A stretch of 64,000 nt of DNA from Dendrophyllia cribrosa. Its lineage: Eukaryota; Cnidaria; Anthozoa; Scleractinia; Dendrophylliidae. The translations under genes were made by a program, and so were the position numbers. Positions 1-11,164 of the stretch are shown here, piece after piece. Each line of letters starts with the position of its first letter. Within the stretch, counting starts at the first letter, position 1. The stretch covers positions 33,954,637-34,018,636 of the forward strand of contig JAJLRJ010000009.1 in the NCBI GenBank assembly GCA_024195265.1, in the 5' to 3' direction. The notes beneath the pieces were generated by a model. That model searched no databases. It was given only the letters and a program-made list of their open reading frames with translations, and was not told where the DNA came from.

Positions 1-2071
1 TATTATGTCTGGTCTAGGTTTACTATGATGGTTGTATTCAGCTATGTTTATGCATGATCAATAAACGAGATGCCCCCTCCTGTACACCTGGTTTTATTAC
101 TGGTACTAAGTTAGAAATTATTTTGTTTTCGTTTCACTGCAGAGTGAATAGACAACAAAATCTATTTGTCTTGATTTTGGCCTGGTTATTTTTCTGATTC
201 TGAAATTGTATGGCTAAATATCTCAATATGTACAAGCAGCGATAGAAATCAGTTGACCATGGAATGTCATGGACGAAGGTTCTTCTTCTCTGTTGGCTAA
301 ATATAGTACATTTTAGCATATTAACATGGTACCAGAGTCTTCACTTTGTACTTCTTTACCGCCACAGACAAACCTAACATTTTTCTAATTTTGTTTAGCT
401 TGAGAAAAGAGCGATGAAATTGTTGAACTTAAATCAAAACAAGCAATGGCTCTTGTGTACGTAACCACTGGTTCCGTTTCAAGTCCTGTTTCATATCAGC
501 GAACGAAAGAATTTTGACAGATAAAAGTGTAAATTAAAGTTACTAAAATTAGGTGAAACCTTGCGACATAGCCCGGCCTTTAATTTTTATTTTCCTTTTT
601 CTCAGATTCATTATCATATTCTGAGACAAAGGAAATAAAAAATTAAACTGGTTCAAAAGTTTTCCAACCAGGGTGAAAATTGAACCACAACCTATCCAGG
701 GGGGGGGAGGGGGGCGGATGGGGGAGGGGTGGGGCTAATAAACAACATTTGTGACCTTCCAAGGTAAAACGTACACTAACGCTTTACCGTTTAACGGAAA
801 TAACCATTTAGTATCCGTTTAACATCCGTTTCGAGTCCTGTTTCCTGTTAAACGCTTATCTCATCTGTTTTCTAAAATCGAGTATATCCGTTTAACATTT
901 CGGTCAAAATGTTTAAACGATTAGCTTATCCGTTTAAAAAGAAATTCGTCCATTTAACGCTTTTGACAAAACGTTTAAACAGTTAGCCTGTCCATTTAAA
1001 CATTTCCTTAAAACGTTTAATCAGTTAGCCTATCCGTTTAAACATTTCAAGAAAATGTTTAATCGGTTAGCTTATCCATTTAAGAAAAAACATGTCCGTT
1101 CACCTGAGTGTGTTTTCGGTTTAAAAAATCAAAACTTTTCAAGGAAATGGCACGCTAATTGTTTACCTTCACCAAGCACTTTATTAAGGATGATGAAACC
1201 ATCTGTTTGTCGCTTTGACAAAGGCCAGGGAATTATGAACATGGTTTCTTTCACATAAACAAGCGGCCCCAAGTCCCAAGAGCATTAGTCACGCAAAATT
1301 CATGTGTAAAATTCTTTCTGAACTTCATGCCTTCCCTTTCACTGTTCACCATGTCGGACGAAACAGAAAAAACAAATTCTCCATGAAGTCAACTGTATGT
1401 CTGTACTCTAATAGATCATAGATAATGGCCAATCAAACTGCGCGCGGAATTCAGTGAATTGTATTAACTGAAATATAAATCAATCGTGGATCCAGACTCC
1501 ATCGTAACAGGTGGGGGTGGGGGTGGGGCCCAGAGTGAAATTGTAAGAGACTAAAGATAAATGGAGACCAGCTTGTAAACATGTTCAGGATGTTAGACTG
1601 AAAAACTGTTCGGCCCTTTGGCCATCCCTACCTCCCTAAATACACATGTCGATGTATTGCCAGAGTCTGGAATTGGTAACTATAAGTGGTAATAATTTTG
1701 CGGCAAATATTCCATGACTCGAGATATAACATAGCGTGTTCAATAATATTTGTATAAAATTAAGCTCAATAATTAAATAGAAATTGATTATCAACAACTC
1801 ACTTAAGAAGCACATTATAATATTACGAGAAACAGGTGAAGTGAAATGATTCAATTATTATTCTCGTGTTCTACGCTATATAAAAACATGCGTCACATAT
1901 GCATATGCAGATGATGTATAAGTTAAATGTACAAAGGTTGCGTGTGAAAATGAACAAGTTTTTAACAGCTGGGGGGGTGGGGGGGGGGGACTTTCTGAGC
2001 CGGAAATTTGGAGACAAATCATCAAAAAGGAAAAATCCAATTTCCTTAGGATAAGATATAATTTTACTGAC
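1..2071. other. No gene recognised; probable RPTOR intron with repeats
   Basis: I found no convincing exon on either strand. As RPTOR exon 2 ends at 2072 on the minus strand with a splice donor, this stretch is probably the following intron and the next exon lies left of the window. It holds G-rich tracts (about 700-733, 1511-1529, 1972-1990) and the degenerate repeat at 781-1110. Short ORFs here show no domain. Confidence 0.5.
781..1110. repeat. Degenerate tandem repeat built on CCGTTTAA
   Basis: The stretch repeats variants of 'GTTAGCnTrTCCrTTTAAACATTTC', roughly every 45-50 bp, with the core TCCGTTTAA recurring about ten times. Copies differ by substitutions and small indels, so it is an old array. 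No coding potential is seen. Confidence 0.6.
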
Positions 2072-2427
2072 CAATCCAGCATTCCATCCTTGCACATGGC
2101 GAAGTTTTCACCACATCAGGAGGGTCCACGCCGATGTTCAAACACAACACCAAAGCTACGCTCACGGTTTTCATCTACAATATAAAAATCACCAAGGTTT
2201 TAGGATAAGAATATTATTATTGAGTTCAGTAAATTATGAAAGGGATTAACTGCCGCTTGATGACTCACTCGTTCTTTCATTCGCCATGTTTGCGCCAAAG
2301 GTCTCGATCCTTCGATCAGTTCCTTGTGTCGTTTCTTCATAAAACATAGCGGTAGTTGCCAGTCTACTATCTCGCCCTCGTCCTCATCACAGAACCAATC
2401 GTCGTTATCTATGTCATCAGCTGACAT
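2072..2427 (-). CDS. RPTOR: Raptor (mTORC1 subunit), first two coding exons, partial
   Basis: Raptor is the scaffold of mTORC1 that recruits substrates to mTOR at the lysosome. Exon 1 is 2427-2269 (53 codons, ATG at 2427). It reads an acidic start, then a W-x-L-P-L-x-FMKKRH segment, then [13 protein letters not shown], and ends at the donor GTGAGT (2268). Exon 2 is 2174-2072, preceded by TTGTAG. It continues [23 protein letters not shown] and CARMECWI, and ends in phase 1 at the donor GTCAGT. These blocks are those at the N-terminus of animal Raptor, just before its caspase-like (RNC) region. The intron is 94 bp. The rest of the gene must lie beyond the left edge, since no third exon is seen in 1-2071. 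Identification rests on recalled family sequence but is specific over about 85 residues in two correctly spliced exons. Confidence 0.93.
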
Positions 2428-3280
2428 CTTGGAAGCCTTTATTTAGTCGTGCAAGGCTCCAAAACGCTGAAAACATCCATTTTGAACAGCTTCTATTATG
2501 GTATCATCGGCAATTTCGACCGAAACGTAAAGCGAAACACAACAACGTGTTTGCCGGCCCCATAGGTTTTCGTTCGACTGCGCATGCTTATATTTATGTT
2601 TACATCGTGAGAAAGAACCGCGGGCCCCGCTTTGTCACCCATCGGACTTTGATCCTGCGTGATCTTCAAGCTTCGCATTGCATAATTTCCGTTTCGTAAG
2701 TCAAATGACATTCGCTTTGCAGAACTTTTCACTGTCTGTTCAGTTAGACATCACGTGTATCATATGCCACTCAACTCAGAGTGTGAAAATCACGAGAAAT
2801 TTTTGGCCATCTTCCTTCTTTATGATTGGTCATTTATAACCGCATTGCATGAAATATTTGCGGGTTTTTATTAAACATTTGCGGTTTTGTCGTGATGGCT
2901 GCAAGAACAAAGACCCCACAAACATATTTTTTCTCCATGCATGATTAAAACTCTCAAATACCAAATCAATCAGCAACACACTATATATATATGTTTGTTT
3001 TGCAATCTGGAACAAATTTATAAACCCCCAAGAATATGACTTACAGGTCTATAACTTTTTTAATCAATCGAAAAAGTGTTATTAACAGATCCCATATAAA
3101 AAAACACTGTGAGTACAGAAAGATAGCGTGCCATAGAATTTCTATTTTAGCTGTCCAATTTAATAAACGATGTTTGCTTTGACATATCAAACTTTGCCTA
3201 TTGTTATGGTTTAAATTTTTTAAGACAATGGCCCTTTTGTTGTCCTGTTTCGCGAAATTGCACTCGGATCAAATCACACC
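2428..3280. other. Upstream region of RPTOR, no gene seen
   Basis: This lies 5' of the RPTOR start codon and should hold its promoter and 5' UTR. I see no TATA box near the start. The short minus-strand ORF at 2496-2732 has no recognisable domain and I do not call it. Confidence 0.4.
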
Positions 3281-3954
3281 CTTTACATCCGTGACCGGGT
3301 CACGGATGTAAACGGTCGAGGAAAGAATTTTTATTAAAGTATGGTAACAGAGGCCAATAGGATCATACGTGACGACGGAGGAACCACGCATGATTTCAAC
3401 AACAGGGGCGGACCTTCCGCCCCGGGGCCTTCCGGAGCCTGGAACTTCGTAGCCTGTGAACAGGCTTCTTTTTGGGGAATTGGGTTAGGTTAAAAGACTG
3501 GGGAACAGGCTAGGAACTTCGGATCCGAAGCAAGCTCGGTTTCAATTCTCTCCCTCACTACCCTTCAAAAGTTCACCAAACTCTGCGAGTTTGCAAGAGA
3601 TATGGCGCTAACCTATAAGGAAGCTGCCTCATTTTTCACCCCACTAAGTCCACAAATGATAACTTTTATATATAATTAAGATTAATCAGGATTAGTCAGA
3701 TAATACTATCCGCAAATACCAATGATCTTTTCGACCAGGCACGCAATATTACGATCAGATTAAACCACGGGTTGATCAGATGGAGAACAAACGCGGCTGT
3801 GTCACGGTTGAGAAAAGGTTTCTCTATTCATGGGGACTGACAAACAGCAAACGTTACACGTGTCTGATCTAGAACACACCCAAGTCACGAGTTAGGAAAC
3901 GTGCTGGATTATTGTTCTGACCGTGCATCATGCCTCGTTTTTGTTCGTAAAAGG

Positions 3955-4115
3955 AATAGCCCAATTTCGATATATTAAAATTCAAATTCAAATAAAAGAC
4001 ATCACTACGAGGCTTAGGGGAATAAACCATATAAATCCTTACTATCATTCGCCTAAGCCTCGCAGTGACGTCTTTTGTTTCAAGTTGAATTTTAATATAT
4101 CGAAATTGGGCTATT
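3955..4115. mobile_element. Hairpin MITE, about 160 bp
   Basis: The left arm begins AATAGCCCAATTTCGATATA and the right arm ends with its reverse complement; the arms cover about 50 bp with an AT-rich loop. Paralogous sites at about 40909 and 47520 lack it, so it is an insertion. Confidence 0.8.
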
Positions 4116-4116
4116 A

Positions 4117-4298
4117 AGGCTGGTTTTCACTAGCGCATAAGCATAAGCACAAGCCAACATACGCAGACTCAGTAACGTGTTGATCATTAGTGCCTATTGT
4201 TCTGTTTTGTTCAAACAATTGGAACTAATGATCAACATGTTACTGAGTCTGCGTATGTTGGCTTGTGCTTATGCTTATGCGCTAGTGAAAACCAGCCT
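4117..4298. mobile_element. MITE with TTA target duplication (AGGCTGGTTTTCAC ends)
   Basis: Terminal inverted repeats begin AGGCTGGTTTTCACTAGCGC and extend about 70 bp each side of a short loop. TTA flanks both ends (4114-4116, 4299-4301). Paralogous sequence at about 40909 and 47520 lacks the insertion. The 3-bp TTA duplication suits a PIF/Harbinger-type element. A second copy lies at 27365-27789. Confidence 0.85.
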
Positions 4299-5190
4299 TT
4301 AATGTTCTTCAGTTTTTATTCCTATCGACTAGTGTATTCAAAAGATAGTAATTGCTGCGGTAAATTTGTTGTAATAATGCTGTTTTATCGTCTCGCTGAT
4401 ATTACAGAATTTTCTTTTTGAGGGGAAGCAAAGCAAATGTAACCGGGATGAATCGACGAAAACTCCAGCTGATAAGACTAATTTTGTTTTGTAATTCACG
4501 CATCAAGTTCTTGCACGGTCTGTAGAATATTGTTGAGCAAAGGACGCGTTCACCACGAGGAAGGTGTGAAAATTTAGGTTCATTTATTGATAATGAGCAT
4601 GTTGCGTTACTAGCTGGCCGTATCGTGTTCGCGTCTCCACGCGCTCAGCTCAGGTTTCGCGTCCCCACGCACTCAGCTCAGTTCAGTCTCATCGACCGCT
4701 GTCGGAGTGATTTCAAAATAAATTTGTCTTTTATTACGTACAATCTTCGAAAATCTTTGCTATTCAACGATCCTATCACCATGCCTCACAGTCCTCGCTC
4801 AACTCGCGGTAGTCTTCGACACTTCAGTTCCGATTTCGACTGGGACATGCTGCACCAAATTAAAATATTACAAATCTCGCAGCCAACAGCTTGAAGCAGC
4901 AAGCGAGGCTATTGTTTGTGGCGCAGTGCATTCTGGCTCAAAATGTGTTCGTGGCGCAGTGAATTCTGGTAAAAGCGATCAATTCGAAATTTTTCCTAGC
5001 TTATATTTTTTTCTCATATATTTCTCTTTATAATAAATCCTGTTTATGTTGCTGCTCACTCGCTGCGCTCGTTCCGCAGCAATAATACTCATAACAACGC
5101 TGAAGCCTTATTTTGGTCCGTGTTAGCTCGGTTGGACTTTTTAGGTATTCCTGCATGCTAAACTGGAGTTCATAGCGCCATAGCCTGGGG

Positions 5191-5339
5191 TCTGAGGCAA
5201 AAGGACAAAAAAAAAATAGGGAGCCGAGATGCGCGACTTTCTCTCTTCCCCGTCCCCCTCCCTAGTCAGTCGCATTTTTGTTCTCTTTACCAGTCTCCTG
5301 CCTAGCCCTTTACTCGGCCCAAAAAAGGCTTATAGCGCC
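5191..5339. other. Short unmatched stretch, nothing seen
   Basis: This joins repeat W to the 3' flank of TIR gene 1. It contains a run of A and pyrimidine-rich sequence, and no ORF or structured element that I can support. Confidence 0.3.
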
Positions 5340-6430
5340 ACTCAGATAAGGAGCCTATTATTTTCAGAATTCGGGGTCAAAGTTTAATTCCAGGTAATAG
5401 TTGCAAGGTAATAGTCGAGAAACAATCGTCGTACATAGCTCCTTCACTCCCCAGTTCAAAATGTCGTTCTTTGTAGAATCTTGTCACGGAATTTTTTTAT
5501 TGTACATTTTATACACGCAATAAAATTGATAAACTAAAACCGCTTAATACTGATGCACCGAAAAGAAATTAAATACTGGATGACCAACTACCGCTAGATC
5601 AGACTCGTACCCAACCTCGTTCCTAGGGTCCTCCTCTTATTTATTTTATTCGCAATGGAATATGGGAAGGAAAATTGACGCGCGCAAAGGCGCTTGGGAA
5701 GGAGAGAGAAAAAGAGCTTCGCGTTTTTCTTCCGTCCTTCCCTTGATACACCGCGATCCCACCAAATCCTTCCCATCAATCACAGCGCGAATATAGAGAA
5801 GCGAGTCTGCCGCTAGATTATGACCTTGTCCCCAAGACTGCGTCCGCAATGTAATTATACCTGTTAGTAACGGTTAAAACTAGAAGAAAAACATCTTTAC
5901 AATGATAGACTGAAGACGTACATGTACAATATCGGAATGTTCGGAAGTGGTGATCGAAGACGGATTGCGACTTGATACCGGGAAGAATATTTGAATGGAA
6001 AGGTTGTCACTTGCAAAACTTACAAACCCCGGCTTTTGGGGTAAGAATGGATATTCTATATTTACATTTTGAAATTAAGATTTCCGAAAAGCATAACTTG
6101 ACCCTTTAAGTAAAAACTGTCATTTGAGTATGCTACAATCAGTAGAATTGTCTGTAAAAAGTTCTTTCTAAACTCATGAAGTAAACTCTTATTAAAGCGG
6201 TCAGTTGGCTATTTCCCGAGGGTGACCGCTTAATAAAGGTTTGACTGCAGTCACAAAAAATCGCGTTTTAAGGGGATTTGGGAGCCCACTGGAAAACTAA
6301 ACATCCACTATTGCTGTGTTATAAACATGATTTGGCAGATTTATACTGCAAGTGTGCCTGAACAAACAACTCTCAGAGACTATACTGTTTATATATTCTT
6401 ATTTCGGAATATGGTCAATCGAACGAGCCT
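5340..6430. repeat. 3' flank of TIR gene 1 (repeat 'T', copy 1)
   Basis: This non-coding block is shared with 16085-17367, 41050-42088, 62095-63920 and, truncated, 21825-22110. Landmarks in order: the 'gaaacaatcgtcgtaca' segment, 'aaccgcttaatactgatgcacc', 'cggaatgttcggaagtgg' and 'gcggtcagttggct'. An extra piece at about 5600-5810 resembles the start of a common cnidarian MITE (AACCTCGTTCCTAGGGTC). Confidence 0.85.
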
Positions 6431-8539
6431 TCAATATCCTAACAGTCTGCTGAGCTCCTTTCTGAACTCCAGTAAGTCAAACATGTCTGTCAGTTTCAGT
6501 CTTTGCTCAACACATTTATAGAAATAATCAGGACATTCTACACGGAGCTCCTGAAGATCAATCAATGTCTGTCCATTCATCTTCGAAATGTCTTCGTTGC
6601 AGATTTTTTCTAACCCGATTTCTTTGAGCCACTGTTTCACCTCTTTATTTGTCCAGCTAGAAATGGCCGAGGCTGAAGGTGTGGTGGCAACAACATCCGC
6701 TTGCACTGCTCGAACCACTGCCTGTGATGGTCCATCTGTCATGTCAACATCTCTTCCTCTTCCTCCCAGCTCTTTGATCAGTTTTCCTACACCTGCGTCA
6801 ATAACATGTTTACTCTGAAAGTCGATCCACAGCTTTGTTCCCACAAGCATTCCCAGCCAGCCGTCGGCTTTGTACTTGTGCTGCATCATCAAAGGAATGA
6901 TGTCTTTTCTCAACTGATACGCGTATTCAGCCTCTGATCGACAGTTAGGACTTTCTTTGTATCGCTCTGACACGCAGACAAGAACAACAGAAGCGTTCTC
7001 TACAGCTTTAGCCATTGTCTCTAATGTTGATCCTCCCATCTGCTCCAGATCCATCCACACTTTGTATCCACTCGCTTGAAGCCTGTTTTTAACCTCGATC
7101 AACACGTCCTGGAAATCCCATTGGTAGCTGATCATCACGTGATTCCCTGTCGTTACTGTCGTCTTCGAGTCCCTCGCTGTCTTCCCTTCGAGCTCCCATA
7201 ATGCACCTGCAGCCGCCTTTTGCACTTCTGGGTCTTCACTGTGTTGTAACTGACGTAAAGCCTCCAAACCCCCCTCCTCTTGTCGAATGGTTTCTTTGTT
7301 ATTGTCGTCAAAGGCTAACATCCACAATGCTCTTGCAGCACTTGCTTTCTCCTCATCTTCGTTGGACGTTTTGAGTACGGATATTAAAACACCCACTGCT
7401 CCATTTTGTCCCAGAACTTTCTTGTTTGTGTCATTAATGGCGAGATGACTGAGTCCCTCTGCCAGCTCTTTTGCAGAATATCCATTTGAATGGCGATCTT
7501 TTGACTGCCAGGCGTCATCTAACATTGCTATTATAAAACTGAGCAAGTCTTCGTCTGCTAGAATGAGATGATTAGTTTCTTCATTAACCAGATACGCCAG
7601 ACACAGCAGTGACGAGGTAGCAATTCCCGGCACGTTTACCTTGGCAAAGTAAAGCAATGTTTCCTCACTGTTAGCAAACAACTTCCGGTCTCTGAGGCGC
7701 CGGGAAATGTTATGCAAAATTCCGGTGCAAGCTTCAATTATTTTAACTGGTCGTCTGCCTTTTTTCCAGTTAGAATTTTCAGCATTGATTTGTTTGATCG
7801 TTTCAAGACACATTGTAATTATACCTGCATTTGCACACGCCAAACAAAATCGGTTGTAAAAATCTGAAAAGTTTTGCAATATTGCTAAAGTGTTGAATAG
7901 ACAATCGTATAAAGCGTATTCCAATAATTCTTTATCGCTGTCATCTTCATCGTTAATTTCATCTGTTTCATCGAGTTTTTGTTTGAACTGATCATGGTAT
8001 GTGTGAAAACAATGCTGCGCGAACCGCTTCAATACTTCCGCTCCTTCGATATCGACGACGAAATCCATAAGTGTGGTCAGTTTTTCAGCTTTAGAAGTCC
8101 CGGCAGACATCCCGTGTAAGGTGTAGCTTGTGTCTAGTAAACCGTCGAGTATCTCTGCTTCCACTTTGAAATACTTGTCAGATTTGCTATCCTGGTCAGG
8201 TTGATTTAATATGCTATTAACAAAGTTTTTGAGCGCTTGTATCCTATCAAACATTGCTTGTAGACTCTCAGCTTGGTCCGGGTAATTGACCTTGTATTTT
8301 TGAAGAGTATCACAGTGTAAAATGTCCCAATCAGCATTAGCTTGGTCACCTTGTGCTAAATTCATCTCCTCTTTCTCTCGTGACTGAGTGACTGTGTCGT
8401 GACTGAGTCGTTGATCTTGAACTGGCACCTTTGGTTGAGTAATATTAATGTTCTTTGACGAAGATGGTTCCGGAGAACGTGGTGTACTCGCTAATATTAT
8501 TTGACTGCTGTGGTGCTGTTTTGATGCGCCAGATCCCAT
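6431..8539 (-). CDS. ARM-TIR-SAM protein, copy 1
   Basis: A single uninterrupted exon encodes 702 residues. The N-terminus MGSGASKQ fits N-myristoylation (Gly2, Ser6, Lys7). A Ser/Pro-rich linker follows to about residue 60. Helical armadillo-type repeats occupy about 110-455, best seen in 'GAVGVLISVLK' and 'AASARALWMLA'-like repeats near the end. The TIR domain is about 466-590, with VMISYQW in the first strand, GYKVWMD for the second, and NCRSEAEYA carrying Glu536. That Glu aligns by spacing with the catalytic Glu642 of SARM1. A SAM-like domain closes the protein (about 627-702, WTNKEVKQWLKEIGL). SARM1 has ARM-SAM-SAM-TIR, so the order here differs. Inferred role: membrane-tethered TIR NADase or signalling adaptor in innate immunity or cell death. 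From the stop to about codon 350 it is almost identical to copy 2, while its N-terminus is closer to copy 3. Confidence 0.9.
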   Translation of the reverse strand: MGSGASKQHHSSQIILASTPRSPEPSSSKNINITQPKVPVQDQRLSHDTVTQSREKEEMNLAQGDQANADWDILHCDTLQKYKVNYPDQAESLQAMFDRIQALKNFVNSILNQPDQDSKSDKYFKVEAEILDGLLDTSYTLHGMSAGTSKAEKLTTLMDFVVDIEGAEVLKRFAQHCFHTYHDQFKQKLDETDEINDEDDSDKELLEYALYDCLFNTLAILQNFSDFYNRFCLACANAGIITMCLETIKQINAENSNWKKGRRPVKIIEACTGILHNISRRLRDRKLFANSEETLLYFAKVNVPGIATSSLLCLAYLVNEETNHLILADEDLLSFIIAMLDDAWQSKDRHSNGYSAKELAEGLSHLAINDTNKKVLGQNGAVGVLISVLKTSNEDEEKASAARALWMLAFDDNNKETIRQEEGGLEALRQLQHSEDPEVQKAAAGALWELEGKTARDSKTTVTTGNHVMISYQWDFQDVLIEVKNRLQASGYKVWMDLEQMGGSTLETMAKAVENASVVLVCVSERYKESPNCRSEAEYAYQLRKDIIPLMMQHKYKADGWLGMLVGTKLWIDFQSKHVIDAGVGKLIKELGGRGRDVDMTDGPSQAVVRAVQADVVATTPSASAISSWTNKEVKQWLKEIGLEKICNEDISKMNGQTLIDLQELRVECPDYFYKCVEQRLKLTDMFDLLEFRKELSRLLGY

Positions 8540-9446
8540 AGCGTTGATTTGTCCACCAACGAATGAAACGACAACTGTAGTTAATTTAATAATAGTGTTC
8601 TTTTCGACAGCATTTACTCGTTAGAGAGCTGTGCAGGATACCGACACGAAGACGAAGTAGAGCATTGCATCTGATTGCATGAATATAGATCGATGCAAGT
8701 TTTCAACTTCCTCCGACAGCATCAGCTTTTACATACAACTAAATCAATATTTAGTGTGTTATGACGTCAGACACGACTTTGCTCGTAGATGTAAACCTGA
8801 ATGGCTTATATCACAAGCTTGATATTTAGTTCGTATTTTTTTTTCGGACTTTTTTAATTCACCGGGTAAACGTTTTCTCTCTAATAACTTGTCAGCCCAA
8901 CTCAAACATGTTTAAAACGTGCGAGATTCGATAATACAGTAACTTTCTTATGCGAATGCTGATTATCATCACCCCTGCACGTCATGTTTTGTTTTATTTT
9001 AATTTTGTTGTTTGCTTTCAAATACAAATACTGTGTTTTGTTTATTGTTGACTGACTGATAGGCTATTCTGCTCGGTATTAAAGATGTTGTATTCGTATT
9101 TTATAAAGCTATGCAAGCAGTGTTTTGCGAAGTAATGATAGCCTTTTCTGCTCGGTATTAGAGATGTTGTATTCGTATTTTATAAAGCTATACCCCGGGA
9201 GATATACAAGCAGTGTTTTGCGAAGTAATGCTAAATATATGTTAACTGTAGAAGCAGAGACCAATACAACGTAGATTTGGAAGTTTAAATGAGTACAACT
9301 GCTGCTGCTGTATTTCCGATTTAAAATTCACATTGATGTATGTGTTATAGAGTCACGTTTTTTTGTCCAAGGACGGAAATACGTGAGACAAATAACATAA
9401 TTATTGACAGTATAATAAGAGGAAGCTAAATACATCTATTACGTTA
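8540..9446. other. 5' flank of TIR gene 1
   Basis: The first 600 bp match the 5' flank of TIR gene 3 (about 44198-44800), and 8580-8720 matches copy 2 beyond its insertion (19862-20015). It should hold the promoter. A 60-bp piece ('gctcggtattaaagatgttgtattcg') is directly repeated at about 9068 and 9150. No other gene is seen. Confidence 0.6.
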
Positions 9447-9530
9447 GTACAGGTGGATTTGTTTCAGACTTCAGTTTCGTATCTGATTCTCTGCGGATCT
9501 CTCACTCGGCTGATGAGTCACGTCCTCATC
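9447..9530 (+). pseudogene. Scrap of an SLC32-like transporter gene
   Basis: This 84-bp piece is nearly identical to nt 30190-30260 of the transporter at 29780 (codons for VQVGLFQTSVSYLILCGSLM, part of a membrane helix). It carries a 9-bp insertion (CACTCGGCT) that is absent from both full copies. Nothing on either side matches the gene. It shows that a transporter once stood between TIR genes 1 and 2, as the convergent-pair model predicts. Confidence 0.85.
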
Positions 9531-9814
9531 ATAATAACTGGTATAAAGATCATGCTTATGTATATAGTGTAAATATTTATTTATTTATTTTTTTTTTTGT
9601 AAATTTTATTTTTTGCTTTCTTATATGTTATTTTACTCGAAGAAATTAGCTTCACAAGCTACACTTAAATTCGAGTTAAAATAAAGTTTATGTATGTATG
9701 TATGCTAGCTGTGTGCTCAACATCTGCCTCAGTTCAGATGATCGCGTCATTGGGCGGTGACGTTAAGCCGTTGGCCTTGTCTCCTATATCTTATCACACT
9801 AATAGTAGGGGACG
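9531..9814. other. AT-rich low-complexity stretch
   Basis: It contains a TTTA run with poly-T (about 9573-9600) and a TATG microsatellite (about 9690-9705), and no ORF of note. It ends at the target site of the large TTAA element. Confidence 0.6.
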
Positions 9815-10368
9815 TTAAGGTGGTACTGGAGGCTAATTTGACCATTTTGGCCACAATCCAGGGCCGTAGCCAGGATTGAACGGCAGACGAGGCAACTAAA
9901 CTTAGCGCCGGAGGCGCTATTTTCTAGGGGGGTCTGGGCATGCCCCCCCAGAAAATTTTGAAATCTAGACGCCCGGAAATGCTATTTTCAGCAACTTCCT
10001 GGCAATATTTTCCCCAAAAACACATTCAAAATCTAAGCTAAATTGGACACAGTTCATGTTCTCTATCAGTTCTTCAATTCAAGATTTCAACAGAAATAAA
10101 ATTAAGAAACTCTGAAATGCTGTTTTTTTTGTGTGTCAAGCTCATACAAGACAAAGCGGTTACTTTCACAATTCAAGCTGATATTGAAATCTCTTTTAGA
10201 GCAGTAAAAAAATTCAAAGAATTTAGTTTGAATTAGTCGAATTTGGTCTATTCGCTGCTAAAGGCCAAGGCGATTCTTCTGTGACCAGAGAGATCCCATC
10301 GCTTGAAGACGTGACTGCTATCAATGTCTGGCGGTTTATATGGATATACGCCAAAGCGAGACCGTTAA

Positions 10369-11164
10369 CAGGCGCGGATCCATACCGGTTTCCACCGTTT
10401 TACGGAAATCGGTCGGATTTTTCATTATGAATATTTTTTTTAATAAAAGTAAATTTCCAAGTTGAAATCTCGAAAATGGTTTGGACAATGCACTGATCAG
10501 TGAACTGGAAGCTCGATTTGGTAGTGCCGGGTGACCAAGAAACAGCAATGCAATGCCTGTTAAGCTGTTCCATCAATTCTACTGGCATCAAAGGAAACAT
10601 GGATGACGTCCTTTCGCCGGTTTTGCACGTTCCATGCAGATTCGTTGCCCTCGCCTTTGAACCTTGATGCCGAGATGACTTTATGGCAGAGAAAGTGGGA
10701 ACGACAAAATCCTAAAACTGTCCCAACAACTGCACTGGCAACTTTAAAGGAGATCGACCATGTGCTGTATTCCAACATCGCCGAGTGCCTCAAAATATTT
10801 GCCACCTTACCAATCACCACATGCGAGTATGAGAGAAATGTGTCAGCTTTGAGGCGACTAAAAACATACTTGCGATGCACCATGTCACAGACGAGACTGA
10901 CAGGACTTGCCTTACTACATATCCACTACAACGTGAAAATTGACTTTGATGAATTAATCCGCCGATTCACAAGGCTTCATCCGAGAAGAATGGAACTAGC
11001 CAATATTCTGTCTGAATGACTTAGAAACCCATGACAGGGGACTTTAGGTAGTTAAAATCCAAAAATTTTCCCGGGGTACCATGTCCCCGGACCCCCTAGA
11101 AACTTGCGCCGAAGGCGCATGTTTTTTCGGAAATCGGTCACCATTTATTCTAGATCCGCGCCTG
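10369..11164. mobile_element. hAT transposon (inner), nested
   Basis: The ends CAGGCGCGGATC and GATCCGCGCCTG are inverted repeats, followed inward by a matching 'cggaaatcggtc'. GTTAA flanks both ends (10364-10368, 11165-11169). It lies inside the transposase of the outer hAT. Confidence 0.88.
10484..11019 (+). pseudogene. hAT transposase C-terminus in the inner element
   Basis: From the ATG at 10603 the frame reads 138 residues with the hAT dimerisation motif (LPITTCEYERNVSALRRLK, then TGLALLHIHYN). Homologous coding continues upstream from about 10484 but in another frame and with a TGA near 10532. The gene is therefore dead, and the catalytic core is missing. Confidence 0.8.

Larger units (their letters stand above)
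3281..5190. repeat. Segmental repeat 'W', copy 1 (interrupted)
   Basis: Three parts match two other places in the window: 3281-3620 (also 46925-47230), 3700-3950 (also 40685-40915 and 47276-47530) and 5085-5190 (also 40930-41035 and 47555-47655). Copy 1 is broken by a hairpin (3955-4115), a TTA element (4117-4298) and about 740 bp of unmatched sequence (4340-5085). It lies just left of the 3' flank of TIR gene 1, as copy 2 does for TIR gene 3. No gene is recognised. Confidence 0.75.

Noticed and set aside
4625..4894. 89-residue plus-strand ORF
   Set aside because: It lies in unmatched sequence with no domain; no splice or poly(A) context to support it.
6588..6818. Plus-strand ORFs opposite the TIR genes (also 17525-17755)
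   Set aside because: They are antisense shadows of the conserved TIR and SAM coding region; their composition follows the minus-strand codons.
10560..10883. Minus-strand ORF opposite the inner hAT
   Set aside because: Antisense shadow of the hAT dimerisation domain.
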